Under the pieces are notes generated by a model, which was given only the letters and a program-made list of their open reading frames with translations, was not told where the DNA came from and ran no database searches. The position numbers and the translations under genes are program-made. From positions 186,001-250,000 of the forward strand of contig NZ_JAFKOH010000005.1 of assembly GCF_017303375.1 (NCBI RefSeq): 64,000 nt of DNA, given 5' to 3'. This stretch comes from Bacillus sp. NTK074B. Its GTDB lineage: Bacteria; Bacillota; Bacilli; Bacillales; Bacillaceae_B. This document shows, piece by piece, positions 1 to 7,468 of the stretch. The stretch's first letter is position 1. Each line of letters opens with the position of its first letter.

Positions 1-367
1 TCTTCTCACGGTCTTCTCTGATTCCTACCTGGTTTGCGATCATATCAAAGCGTTTGGAGTTCAAACCTTCAAACATCGCATCCCATTGTGTTTCCTGGAA
101 TTTCGCTTCTACTCCAAGGCGCTTCGCTACCTCACGAGCAATTTCCACGTCAAAACCTGTCAGCTTACCAGCTTCGTCATGGAATGTGAATGGTGGATAT
201 GTACCTTCCGTCCCGACGAGTAATTCGCCATCTTCCTTCACTTTATCGTAAAGGGATGTTTTTTCAGAGTCTCCATTCGACTCTTCTTTATCTTTAGATT
301 GTCCACACGCTGCTAATACCATGGATAAGGCAATCAGCATAAGGATGGATAATTTCCATTTTTTCAT
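1..367 (-). CDS. Polar amino-acid ABC transporter substrate-binding lipoprotein (partial)
   Basis: N-terminal 122 codons of an extracytoplasmic solute-binding lipoprotein; the rest lies left of the window. A lipoprotein signal peptide ends in a lipobox LAAC with Cys21 as the predicted lipidated residue. The mature part begins the SBP_bac_3 fold (GELLVGTEGTYPPFTFHD, GFDVEIAREVAKRLG, RFDMIANQVG). The RFDMIANQVGI segment resembles cystine binders (TcyA/TcyJ type), so cystine is a guess; another polar amino acid is possible. Permease and ATPase genes would be expected beyond the left edge. The signal and family are clear, the ligand is not. Confidence 0.85.
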   Translation of the reverse strand, partial: MKKWKLSILMLIALSMVLAACGQSKDKEESNGDSEKTSLYDKVKEDGELLVGTEGTYPPFTFHDEAGKLTGFDVEIAREVAKRLGVEAKFQETQWDAMFEGLNSKRFDMIANQVGIREDREK

Positions 368-415
368 TGCAAAACCCCCACTATTCTTATCGGATTTAAA
401 TTTGTTACGATTGTC

Positions 416-444
416 ATCATAAATCGTTACAGGAAATAAGTCAA
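416..444 (-). promoter_or_regulatory. Sigma-A promoter of the ABC lipoprotein gene
   Basis: On the minus strand TTGACT and TATGAT are separated by 17 nt, about 50 nt upstream of the lipoprotein ATG. Match to consensus is good; no operator was recognised. Confidence 0.6.
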
Positions 445-568
445 TATAAAAGTTTCATTTCGAGATTTTTTCATCTTGTTTTTTCTAGTATGTAACTCTG
501 AATCCACTATCATGTAAAATTTCTCAATATGAGATACACTATCTTCTATAAGGAAACGGGAGGTCATG

Positions 569-1183
569 ATGATGAAAATTGCTTTATTCGGGAGTACGGG
601 CCGGGTTGGTTCTGTAGTCCTTCAACAAGCATTAGCAGGGTATGAGGTAAATCGATTAGTTCGGAGAAACAGTGTCCAACACGGCGGTAGGGGCAAGGAA
701 ATTGTAGGGGATGTACTGAACGAAGAAAACGTGATGAGGACCGTCGAAGGAACTGATGTGATGATCAGCTGCCTGAATACAGATAAAAATGATGTCCTGT
801 CAAAAAGTATGCCGATATTATTAAAAGCCATGAGGTATCACGGATTGAAGCGGATCATCACCTGTGGTACAGCAGGTATCCTCCAGGCTCGGGAGGATTC
901 GGTCCTCTACCGCTTTCAATCAGATGAATCAAAAAGGCGGAGCACAGTTGCCGCAGAGGACCACCTGAGAGCATTTTTAATGCTGCAGGCATCAGAGATG
1001 GATTGGACGGTCGTTTGTCCCACCTATTTACCCGATGGGGAGCGACTGGGGAATTACAGGGCGGAAAAGGATGTTCTCCCTGAAGGAGGCAAGAGCATTT
1101 CCATGTACGATACAGGGGATTTCATCTTTAAACAAATTGAGGACGACTCCTATATCAGGAGCCGGGTAGGGATATGTTATTAA
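569..1183 (+). CDS. NAD(P)-binding Rossmann protein (atypical SDR / NmrA-like)
   Basis: About 205-residue single-domain protein of the NAD(P)H-binding atypical short-chain dehydrogenase family. The N-terminal beta-alpha-beta has the glycine motif GSTGRVG followed by a basic NRLVRR stretch typical of NADP binding; the middle strand ends ...DVMISCLNT; later MDWTVVCPTYLPDG is a family signature near the substrate pocket. Three consecutive ATGs (566, 569, 572) follow the GGGAGG at 558-563; 569 or 572 gives the best spacing. Monocistronic, closed by the hairpin at 1192-1216. The substrate is unknown; members act as redox sensors or flavin/biliverdin reductases. Confidence 0.8.
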   Translation: MMKIALFGSTGRVGSVVLQQALAGYEVNRLVRRNSVQHGGRGKEIVGDVLNEENVMRTVEGTDVMISCLNTDKNDVLSKSMPILLKAMRYHGLKRIITCGTAGILQAREDSVLYRFQSDESKRRSTVAAEDHLRAFLMLQASEMDWTVVCPTYLPDGERLGNYRAEKDVLPEGGKSISMYDTGDFIFKQIEDDSYIRSRVGICY

Positions 1184-1191
1184 TACTAAAA

Positions 1192-1216
1192 AACGGGACT
1201 GAAAATCAGTCCCGTT
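1192..1216. terminator. Bidirectional intrinsic terminator
   Basis: Perfect 11-bp stem (AACGGGACTGA / TCAGTCCCGTT) with a 3-nt loop between two convergent genes; it can serve both. Confidence 0.7.
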
Positions 1217-1222
1217 ACTCCA

Positions 1223-1717
1223 TTATTTAAATATGGTAGAAATGATCTCGTCCGTGGTCATCCCACTTTCGACTTCGAAGGTACCTGGACGCAGGTCATT
1301 TTCCACACCCCGGTTCTCGACTTCTTTATAAAAATCCAAACCGCTCTTGATGATGTTCGCCTTCTCGAGGGCATTACCGACGTCGATGCTTGTCATACCG
1401 GTAGATACGGTAAGCATCGTTTTATATATTACCTTACCGTCGGTGTTTTCTTCTTTCTTCTCTGTTGCCTTGTCATTCTGTTTATCGTTCATGGCTTGAA
1501 GCTGCTTCTTCCACTGTTCTTCTGTATGTATGACATAGCCTTTTGAAGTCAAATTCTTTACCATGTCGTCCTCGGACAGCTTTTCTACTTTGGCAGATTC
1601 AACTTTGCCAGTACTTTTTGCTTCAGAAGGTCCGAACAGATAAACGGCCCCGATCAAAGATGTTGATATCAAGATCCCTGCAGCAAAACTACGCAACGTA
1701 TTCGATGTCACTGTCAT
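1223..1717 (-). CDS. Membrane-anchored MltG/YceG-like (LysM-like subdomain only) protein
   Basis: 164 residues: an N-terminal transmembrane segment (about 8-29), a charged Lys/Glu-rich linker (30-95), and a C-terminal domain (about 97-164) resembling the non-catalytic LysM-like part of endolytic transglycosylase MltG: VSTGMTSIDVGNALEKANII ... RPGTFEVESGMTTDEIIS. The catalytic MltG domain, about 200 residues in full-length homologues, is absent, so this should not be a transglycosylase; it may bind peptidoglycan or MltG partners. Its ATG overlaps the stop of the upstream gene (ATGA), indicating translational coupling. Confidence 0.7.
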   Translation of the reverse strand: MTVTSNTLRSFAAGILISTSLIGAVYLFGPSEAKSTGKVESAKVEKLSEDDMVKNLTSKGYVIHTEEQWKKQLQAMNDKQNDKATEKKEENTDGKVIYKTMLTVSTGMTSIDVGNALEKANIIKSGLDFYKEVENRGVENDLRPGTFEVESGMTTDEIISTIFK

Positions 1718-2094
1718 TGTGCCACTAAGCCCCTTTCACCTTTTTGAACCGTAAAAGGCAAGAGCATCTGCTCCACTTCATTAGGATTACGCTTCGTTTT
1801 ACCTGCTATGCTTTCAATCGAATAACCTCTTTTATACAAGTCAAGCATCTCACGAAGCATCTCACGTTCTTCTGATTCGGCAGGTACAGCCCCTGCCTGT
1901 TGAGCAGTGATTTCCGCGTCCAGTTGAATATTCCTTAGTTGCATTTCCAGTCCATGCACCTCATTCAAAACAGAAATCGATACATGCTCTATCTGTTGCT
2001 CAAGCTTTGAGTTGGTTTGTGTCGTTTTAATAAACGATAAAATGAGCAGCACAACTGCTGACCCAAATAAAATGGCAATTGCCCATCCCATCAT
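1714..2094 (-). CDS. Membrane-anchored coiled-coil protein with C-terminal HTH-like segment (DUF6115/SwrB-like)
   Basis: 126 residues: N-terminal transmembrane helix (about 3-23), a coiled-coil-rich middle (25-65) and a C-terminal segment DLYKRGYSIESIAGKTKRNPNEVEQML that looks like a helix-turn-helix, as in the SwrB/DUF6115 group of membrane-tethered Bacillus proteins. Start: ATG 2094 behind AGGGAGG. It is the first gene of a two-gene operon with the MltG-like protein. Function unknown; family assignment is by layout rather than strong identity. Confidence 0.65.
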   Translation of the reverse strand: MMGWAIAILFGSAVVLLILSFIKTTQTNSKLEQQIEHVSISVLNEVHGLEMQLRNIQLDAEITAQQAGAVPAESEEREMLREMLDLYKRGYSIESIAGKTKRNPNEVEQMLLPFTVQKGERGLVAQ

Positions 2095-2267
2095 AGGATC
2101 CTCCCTTTATGAAACTTTTTTATCAATTAAATTATACATTGATAACGGTAAAATTTCGATTTAAAACGACAAAATACCACAAAAGTCCTGTTTTCTTAAC
2201 AGGAAATTGTATGGATGATCTAATGGAAGAAGTCATTCTACAGCAATACGTCTGTTTTTATGACCAA

Positions 2268-2307
2268 AGAGAAAAGCATCCGACTCCAATCGTCAGATGC
2301 CTTCTCT
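2268..2307. terminator. Stem-loop between DUF6115-like gene and bmrD
   Basis: Imperfect hairpin (AGAGAAAAGCATC / GATGCCTTCTCT) just beyond the bmrD stop. The T-run follows it on the plus strand, not the minus strand, so its role as bmrD terminator is uncertain. Confidence 0.4.
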
Positions 2308-2308
2308 T

Positions 2309-4327
2309 TTACCCGGCTATTTCCCCATTCGCCCCCTGCTGGAGTTGATACATTTGGTAATAGCGTCCCATCCGCTTCATCAATTCGTCGTGACTCCCCT
2401 GCTCTACAATTTCACCACGATCCAGTACCAATATCTGATCGGCGTCTTTAATCGTTGAGAGCCTGTGAGCAATGATGAAAGTCGTTCTTCCTTTTTTCAA
2501 TACTTTCATCGCTTCCTGAATGATCGCTTCGGTCTCCGTATCGATGCTCGAAGTCGCTTCATCCAGGATCAGAATAGCCGGATTGAAGGCAAGTGCCCGG
2601 GCGAAAGATATCAGCTGGCGTTGACCGGATGAAAGGGTGCTCCCCTTCTCAATCACCGGCTCATCATACCCGTTCTCCAGATTCTTGAAAACTTTTTCAG
2701 CTCCTACGGCATTGAGTGCCGCCTCGACCTGCTCCCTCGAAATCCTTGGATCATCAAGACTGACATTCGAGGCGATCGTCCCCGTGAACAAGTAAGGATC
2801 CTGAAGGACAATTCCCATATGCTCACGAATCGTCTGATAGGGAATGTTGACAATGTCATTTCCATCGATGAGTATTTTCCCTTCATTACTATCATAGAAG
2901 CGGAATAAAAGATTCATGATCGAGCTTTTCCCTGAACCAGTGTGTCCTACCAGGGCAACGGTTTCCCCTCTGTTTGCTTTGAACGTAATATCTTTCAGCA
3001 CATATTCATTTTCTTTGTACCCGAAGAATACATGCTGGAAGCTGACATTTCCTTCATACCTGCTCATTTTTTCATCTTCCACCGGCGTTCCCGTCTCTTC
3101 CAACAGTTTGAAAACCCGTTCCCCCGCCACCAGCGCCTGCTCGAGGTTCGCAAGCTGATTCACGATACCTGTTACGGGCTGGAACAAACGGTTGATGTAA
3201 TCGACAAAGGCATATAGTACGCCAAGTGTAACCACCGACCCCACTCCGATCGATGATCCTCCGAAATACCATATAAATGCCACGAAGGTGAGATTCCTTA
3301 ATACCCCCACAAGATTGTGAGAGGTCATTGAATTTAAGCTTAATAGTTTATTTTGATATTTGAAGTGTGTTTCATTCATCTCTTCAAATTCTGCGTTTGT
3401 TTTCTTTTCCCTGCTGAAAGCCTGTATGATGTTCATGCCCTGGATCGATTCATTGATCATGGCATTGATATCGCTCACTTTCGAGCGGATGATGTGATTG
3501 TATTTAGACGCATAAATGCGATAAAGATACGTCCACACTACCAGGATTGGAATCAGTACTAAACATATGGCCGCTAATTTAACATCAAGGATAAATAGAG
3601 CAATGTATATCCCGATAATGTAAATTGTACTGGAAAAGAAAGTCGACAGTACTGTCACATACAATTCCCTGATTGCCTCAGTGTCATTGGTGATCCTGGC
3701 GACGACCTTCCCTGCAGGCAGATTGTCAAAATAGCGGATCGGCAGCTTCTGAATGTGTTGAAATACATCATTGCGCATTTTTTGAATGACCCGGTTAGCC
3801 GCTTTCTGTAAATAGAATCGCTGACCATATTGGAAAAAGGACGAGACCACAAGCAACCCGAAATAAAAGGCGATCAATTTAATCATTTTTGGGATTTCAG
3901 GATTAAAAAATTTTAATAGCTCATCTCCTGTCAGTTTTTCGGCAGGATAAGTGGCGGTCTTATCGCCTTTCGTCACCTTCATCTTTTCTGAATTGACCGT
4001 TCGTTCACCATCAAAGGATATGGTGGCAGGAACGAAATAAAATGACCTGCCCACCTGAAGGATACGTACGTCATCTCCTTTTGCCTCTCTTTCCATGAAG
4101 TATTGTTCACGTTTATACCATTTCCCATCGTAGGAGACTGCATCTTTCCCCTCTACAGTCTCATACCAGATAGATTCAATGCCGAGGATATGGTTGTCAA
4201 TCAATTTTTTCGCAATGAACGGCCCTGCGAGCTCTGCAGCAACTGATACAGTGAGCATCAATAGGGCAGCGATGATAATTTTTTTATATATAAGGGCATA
4301 CTCGGTTAATTTTTTCCCGACTTTCAT
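2309..4327 (-). CDS. bmrD: Heterodimeric multidrug ABC exporter, BmrD (YheH) subunit
   Basis: 672 residues, matching B. subtilis YheH/BmrD (about 673). An N-terminal TM helix is followed by the characteristic large extracellular insertion (about 50-140), then TM2-6, then the nucleotide-binding domain. Walker A is VGHTGSGKSS (near 458-467), signature STLSSGQRQL, Walker B ILILDEATSS with the catalytic Glu intact, so this subunit carries the catalytic Glu of the consensus site. BmrC/BmrD of B. subtilis exports several drugs and dyes and is induced by ribosome-targeting antibiotics through a leader peptide. The gene starts inside the stop of bmrC (4-nt overlap) and shares its leader. Confidence 0.95.
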   Translation of the reverse strand: MKVGKKLTEYALIYKKIIIAALLMLTVSVAAELAGPFIAKKLIDNHILGIESIWYETVEGKDAVSYDGKWYKREQYFMEREAKGDDVRILQVGRSFYFVPATISFDGERTVNSEKMKVTKGDKTATYPAEKLTGDELLKFFNPEIPKMIKLIAFYFGLLVVSSFFQYGQRFYLQKAANRVIQKMRNDVFQHIQKLPIRYFDNLPAGKVVARITNDTEAIRELYVTVLSTFFSSTIYIIGIYIALFILDVKLAAICLVLIPILVVWTYLYRIYASKYNHIIRSKVSDINAMINESIQGMNIIQAFSREKKTNAEFEEMNETHFKYQNKLLSLNSMTSHNLVGVLRNLTFVAFIWYFGGSSIGVGSVVTLGVLYAFVDYINRLFQPVTGIVNQLANLEQALVAGERVFKLLEETGTPVEDEKMSRYEGNVSFQHVFFGYKENEYVLKDITFKANRGETVALVGHTGSGKSSIMNLLFRFYDSNEGKILIDGNDIVNIPYQTIREHMGIVLQDPYLFTGTIASNVSLDDPRISREQVEAALNAVGAEKVFKNLENGYDEPVIEKGSTLSSGQRQLISFARALAFNPAILILDEATSSIDTETEAIIQEAMKVLKKGRTTFIIAHRLSTIKDADQILVLDRGEIVEQGSHDELMKRMGRYYQMYQLQQGANGEIAG

Positions 4328-6081
4328 GCGCCCACCTCCTCAAGTGAGGAATCTTCAACTTGTTGACGGTCGAATTGTTCTTTATACCAGCCGCCATTCT
4401 CAAGGAGTCGTTCATGAACTCCTTCTTCTACTACTTTCCCGTCTTCGAATACGATGATCCAATCGGCATGCTGTACAGCCGAAAGACGGTGAGTGGTAAT
4501 GATCGTTGTTTTCCCTTCACGTTCTGTTCGAATATTGTCTATGATCTTGGCTTCTGTCTTTGCATCGACAGCTGATAACGAGTCATCCAGAATCAGGATT
4601 TCCGGGTTCTTGATGAGTGCCCTCGCAATGGCTATCCGCTGTTTCTGGCCACCTGAAAGGGCTACACCTTTTTCTCCGACTAGTGTCTTTAATCCATCTG
4701 GGAGCATTTCAAGGTCTTTCTTAAAGTCAGCGAGCTCTATGGCTCTTTCGAGATCGCTCTCCGTTGCATCATGTCGTCCGAACAGAATATTTTCTCTTAC
4801 GGTTCTGGAAAAAAGAACATGATCCTGCGGGACGTACCCTATCCAGTCCCGTACCTGCTGAATACTCAACTCATGGATTGGCACACCCCCGATGGAGAGG
4901 GTTCCTTTCCCCGCCGGATATTCTCTTAGAAGCTGCTTAATGAAAGTCGTCTTCCCGCTTCCGGTCTTTCCGACTATTCCAAGGGTACCACCTTTGTCGA
5001 TAGTAACATTGATATGGGTCAGATTCAGAACCTGTGAGGAAGGGTACTGAAAGTCCACTTCTTTAAATCCGATCTGTTCAGGCGAGTCCATCCATTTAGG
5101 ATCTTCCGGATCCCGTACATCCTGCACATAATCAAGGGTCTCTTGAACCCGGTCAAGAGAAGCATTTCCCCGCTGCATGACATTGATCAGTTCACCAATC
5201 GCAAACATCGGCCAGATCAGCATCCCGAGATATACATTAAAAGAGACCAGTTCTCCCAAGGTGATTGTCTGATGGAACACAAGGTATGCCCCATAGCCGA
5301 GTCCGATTAAGTAACTCAATCCCACCAGCACCTTGATGGTCGGTTCAAAAAGCGAATCGATCCTGGCCACACCGATATTTTTGTTGTACACATCTTCCGT
5401 CATATCGGCGAACCGCTGTTCATCCGCTCTTTCCTGTACGTACGCACGGATCACCCGGACACCTGCAATCGACTCGAGGACTTTGTCATTCAAGTCCCCG
5501 AATGAATCCTGGGCCTCAGTGAACCGTTTGTGGATTCTTGCCCCATATACCTTCATTAACAACGCCATGATCGGCAATGGTAAAATGGCAGCTATCGTAA
5601 GTTTCCAACTGATAAGAAACCCCATTGTAAAAAGGATCGTTAACATAAATACACTTGAATCGATCAGGGTCAGAACCCCAAAGCCCGCCGTCACCGAGAT
5701 GGCTTTCAGATCATTGGTCGCCCTGGCCATTAAATCACCTGTACGATTCTTCTCGAAGAATGTAGGCGTCATTTTCAACAGATGGCCCATGAACTTGCTG
5801 CGCAGCTTCCGCTCGACGAGAAAAGCGCCGCCAAATAGCTGGTACATCCATACATACGTCATTCCATAAGATATTAGGGCGATACCTCCTATCATCCAGA
5901 GATACCTGCCCACCACACTCCAGGTCATGTCACCCATGTGTATGTCATCGATGGCATTTCCCACAAGTTTAGGGGGCAGCACATCCAGGATCCCGACAAT
6001 CGTCAATAAAACGATCGCCACTGTATACCTTTTCCAATTCTCAATAAAAAACCAGGATAACTTCTTAAAAATACTAAACAT
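4324..6081 (-). CDS. bmrC: Heterodimeric multidrug ABC exporter, BmrC (YheI) subunit
   Basis: 585 residues, the same length as B. subtilis YheI/BmrC. Six-helix type IV ABC exporter domain, then the nucleotide-binding domain: Walker A VGKTGSGKTT (near 367-376), signature ALSGGQKQR, Walker B ILILDDSLSAVD. Asp replaces the catalytic Glu after Walker B, the hallmark of the degenerate half of heterodimeric exporters, so hydrolysis depends on BmrD. Start ATG 6081 is preceded by GGGGAGG. First structural gene after a long leader (6114-6551) with two short ORFs and two hairpins. Confidence 0.95.
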   Translation of the reverse strand: MFSIFKKLSWFFIENWKRYTVAIVLLTIVGILDVLPPKLVGNAIDDIHMGDMTWSVVGRYLWMIGGIALISYGMTYVWMYQLFGGAFLVERKLRSKFMGHLLKMTPTFFEKNRTGDLMARATNDLKAISVTAGFGVLTLIDSSVFMLTILFTMGFLISWKLTIAAILPLPIMALLMKVYGARIHKRFTEAQDSFGDLNDKVLESIAGVRVIRAYVQERADEQRFADMTEDVYNKNIGVARIDSLFEPTIKVLVGLSYLIGLGYGAYLVFHQTITLGELVSFNVYLGMLIWPMFAIGELINVMQRGNASLDRVQETLDYVQDVRDPEDPKWMDSPEQIGFKEVDFQYPSSQVLNLTHINVTIDKGGTLGIVGKTGSGKTTFIKQLLREYPAGKGTLSIGGVPIHELSIQQVRDWIGYVPQDHVLFSRTVRENILFGRHDATESDLERAIELADFKKDLEMLPDGLKTLVGEKGVALSGGQKQRIAIARALIKNPEILILDDSLSAVDAKTEAKIIDNIRTEREGKTTIITTHRLSAVQHADWIIVFEDGKVVEEGVHERLLENGGWYKEQFDRQQVEDSSLEEVGA

Positions 6082-6113
6082 TCCAGTCTACCTCCCCATG
6101 TTGGTTTTCTTTT

Positions 6114-6173
6114 CTATCCGCCTTCTGTCTCCACAGCAGACATCATCTTCTTCATTTGAACCATTAACATCAT
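6114..6173 (-). CDS. 19-aa upstream ORF of bmrC
   Basis: ATG 6173 lies 7-8 nt behind a perfect AAGGAGG. It encodes MMLMVQMKKMMSAVETEGG and stops 32 nt before the bmrC start, with the bmrC SD in between. It lies downstream of both terminator-like hairpins, so it would be translated only in read-through transcripts. Six of the first eleven residues are Met. A role in coupling translation to bmrC, or as a sensor of initiation or Met supply, is inference. Confidence 0.5.
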   Translation of the reverse strand: MMLMVQMKKMMSAVETEGG

Positions 6174-6251
6174 GTTTTCCTCCTTCATAAATGGATAATC
6201 TATGTGTAATCAAGGATCCCCTTGGGTCCACCGTTAAGCGTTAAAATACAA

Positions 6252-6332
6252 AAGACGGACGTCACAGGGCAGTCAGATTCTTATCCCAGGGCAGGGTACT
6301 TGAATCTCTTGTGCCTTATAGACGTCCGTCTT
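6252..6332 (-). promoter_or_regulatory. Second leader hairpin (possible attenuator/terminator) upstream of bmrCD
   Basis: Perfect 11-bp terminal inverted repeat (AAGACGGACGT / ACGTCCGTCTT) around a 59-nt interior that holds a further AGATTC/GAATCT stem. On the minus strand the distal arm runs into TTTTGTATTTT, so the whole can act as a terminator. A short palindromic repeat element is the alternative. Confidence 0.5.
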
Positions 6333-6345
6333 CATGAATCGGCAT

Positions 6346-6378
6346 AAAAAAGCACAGATTATAAACATAACCTGTGCT
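6346..6378 (-). terminator. Leader terminator of bmrCD (candidate attenuator)
   Basis: Minus-strand stem AGCACAG / CTGTGCT with a 14-nt loop, followed directly by six T residues. It lies 29 nt after the stop of the 24-codon leader ORF and about 150 nt after the promoter, the place expected of an attenuator. It would also stop read-through from the sigY operon. Confidence 0.75.
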
Positions 6379-6406
6379 CGTGGATTCATATGAAACCGTT
6401 AAGGAG

Positions 6407-6481
6407 TTACCGGTCATGTGATGATATGAAATTGATTTGAAAAGTCGCTGACTTTCCTTCAGATCGATACACTTTCATCAT
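6407..6481 (-). CDS. 24-aa leader peptide of the bmrCD attenuation region (bmrB-like)
   Basis: Start ATG 6481 (second ATG at 6478) is 6 nt behind GGAGGG; the ORF begins MMKVYRSEGKSATF and ends ISSHDR with TAA at 6407-6409. It starts about 40 nt after the -10 box. In B. subtilis the leader gene bmrB (yheJ) upstream of bmrCD couples ribosome stalling to antitermination; position and architecture here agree, but the peptide is much shorter and I cannot claim sequence homology. The TTCATAT inside the ORF (6424-6430) can pair with the leader segment at 6385-6391, giving an alternative fold that depends on ribosome position. Confidence 0.65.
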   Translation of the reverse strand: MMKVYRSEGKSATFQINFISSHDR

Positions 6482-6522
6482 CACAAACCCTCCATTCGTT
6501 TACGTTTAATATTCCATTAATA

Positions 6523-6551
6523 ACCATACTACAACACCTTAATTGTGTCAA
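6523..6551 (-). promoter_or_regulatory. Sigma-A promoter of the bmr leader
   Basis: Minus-strand TTGACA and TATGGT with exactly 17 nt between them. The -35 is perfect. Transcription would start near 6515, giving a leader of about 430 nt before bmrC. Confidence 0.75.
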
Positions 6552-6636
6552 TATTATTTTTATTGATAATTTTCTATATACTATATGATTTACTTCTATC
6601 TTCGCGAACCACTTTCCCCATTTCTCATACGCATCA

Positions 6637-6951
6637 TCATTCCACCGTGACTGCCGTACCATAGGCAATGATTTCAGAAGCATTCTGCATCACGGAAGAC
6701 GTCTCGAGTCGAACTGCCACCACTGCGTTCGCACCTAATTGAGAGGCTTCTATTTTCATTCTGTCAATCGCCTGCTTTCTAGCATCCTCCATCAGTTCGC
6801 TGTATTCACTGATTTCGCCGCCGATGATGGTCTTTAGACCTGCAATGATGTCCTTTCCGATATGCTTTGCCTGTACCGTGCTTCCCCTGACGAATCCCTT
6901 TAACTCCTTGATTTCCTTTCCTGGTACTTGATCTGTCGTGACAATAATCAT
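6637..6951 (-). CDS. YbjQ-family (UPF0145, DUF74) protein
   Basis: 104 residues, full length for the family, whose members form pentamers and sometimes carry a heavy-metal-binding label without proven function. Signature stretches: VTTDQVPGKEIKELKGFVRGSTV at the start, EARKQAI-like DARKQAIDRMKIEASQLGANAVVAVRL in the middle, and IIAYGTAVTVE at the end. Its ATG overlaps the stop of the preceding gene by 4 nt, making it the fourth gene of the sigY operon. No terminator follows before the bmr promoter. Confidence 0.85.
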   Translation of the reverse strand: MIIVTTDQVPGKEIKELKGFVRGSTVQAKHIGKDIIAGLKTIIGGEISEYSELMEDARKQAIDRMKIEASQLGANAVVAVRLETSSVMQNASEIIAYGTAVTVE

Positions 6952-7154
6952 GAATTCCCCGCCCCTTTTCTCCTAAAAGCTTTCTTAGCGAATATGAAAT
7001 AAAAAATGATGGGCATCGGGCACTGAATCAGTCCCCAGATTCCCCAGAACCAATAGTGATGCCCGTTCTTACGCGCATCGATGAATAAATATATGCTTTG
7101 AACCAGGAGAATGGGAATGACGATAGGCAAGATATAAAGCTCTTCTCTCGTCAT
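6948..7154 (-). CDS. Small membrane protein of the sigY operon (YxlD/YxlE-like)
   Basis: 68 residues with two hydrophobic helices (about 5-25 and 38-58) and the segment SIYLFIDARKNGHHYWFWG, typical of the PLDc_N-like small proteins encoded after yxlC in sigY operons. Such proteins are reported as part of the membrane complex restraining SigY. An in-frame upstream ATG at 7286 exists, but ATG 7154 follows an AAAGGTG/AAAAGGA region and overlaps the yxlC stop by 4 nt, so it is the start chosen. Confidence 0.75.
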   Translation of the reverse strand: MTREELYILPIVIPILLVQSIYLFIDARKNGHHYWFWGIWGLIQCPMPIIFYFIFAKKAFRRKGAGNS

Positions 7155-7468
7155 ATCCTTTTCACCTTTTTTATATACGTTACACCGATGAATAGCAAAG
7201 CTCCTGCGAAAATGAGACCCTGAAAGAGAAGAAATAGAATCGGCATTTGAAATAAGGTAAGAGAGAATACAGTCAGTAGGCAGCAAGCGAGAATAAGAAA
7301 GAGTATCATTTCTCGTTTAAACCTTGCTTTTAACTGGTCCTGCTGATCTACGACCAATTGCTCAAACCATTGCAAAGACGGAGTACTTTCATCTACTCCA
7401 CGATCAATGGCACGAAAGCCTTCATCTATCAATTCCTTTAGTTCATCCTGTTCATGTTTGTTGTTCAT
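7151..7468 (-). CDS. yxlC: YxlC-family anti-SigY factor
   Basis: 105 residues: a soluble N-terminal half (1-55) with DELKELIDEGFRAIDRGVDESTPSLQWFEQLV, then two transmembrane helices (about 57-95). B. subtilis YxlC is 106 residues and negatively regulates SigY. The start lies 17 nt inside the sigY gene, indicating translational coupling. Assignment rests on operon position and matching layout. Confidence 0.8.
   Translation of the reverse strand: MNNKHEQDELKELIDEGFRAIDRGVDESTPSLQWFEQLVVDQQDQLKARFKREMILFLILACCLLTVFSLTLFQMPILFLLFQGLIFAGALLFIGVTYIKKVKRI

Noticed and set aside
2109..2348. 79-codon plus-strand ORF between the DUF6115-like gene and bmrD
   Set aside because: No SD, overlaps the end of bmrD, and codon use is unlike that of the neighbours.
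6459..6683. 74-codon minus-strand reading across the end of the YbjQ gene
   Set aside because: Out of frame with YbjQ and with the leader ORF, overlaps the bmr promoter, and has no SD.
7155..7286. 44-codon extension of the sigY-operon small membrane protein
   Set aside because: It lies wholly inside yxlC; ATG 7154 has an SD and the usual 4-nt overlap.
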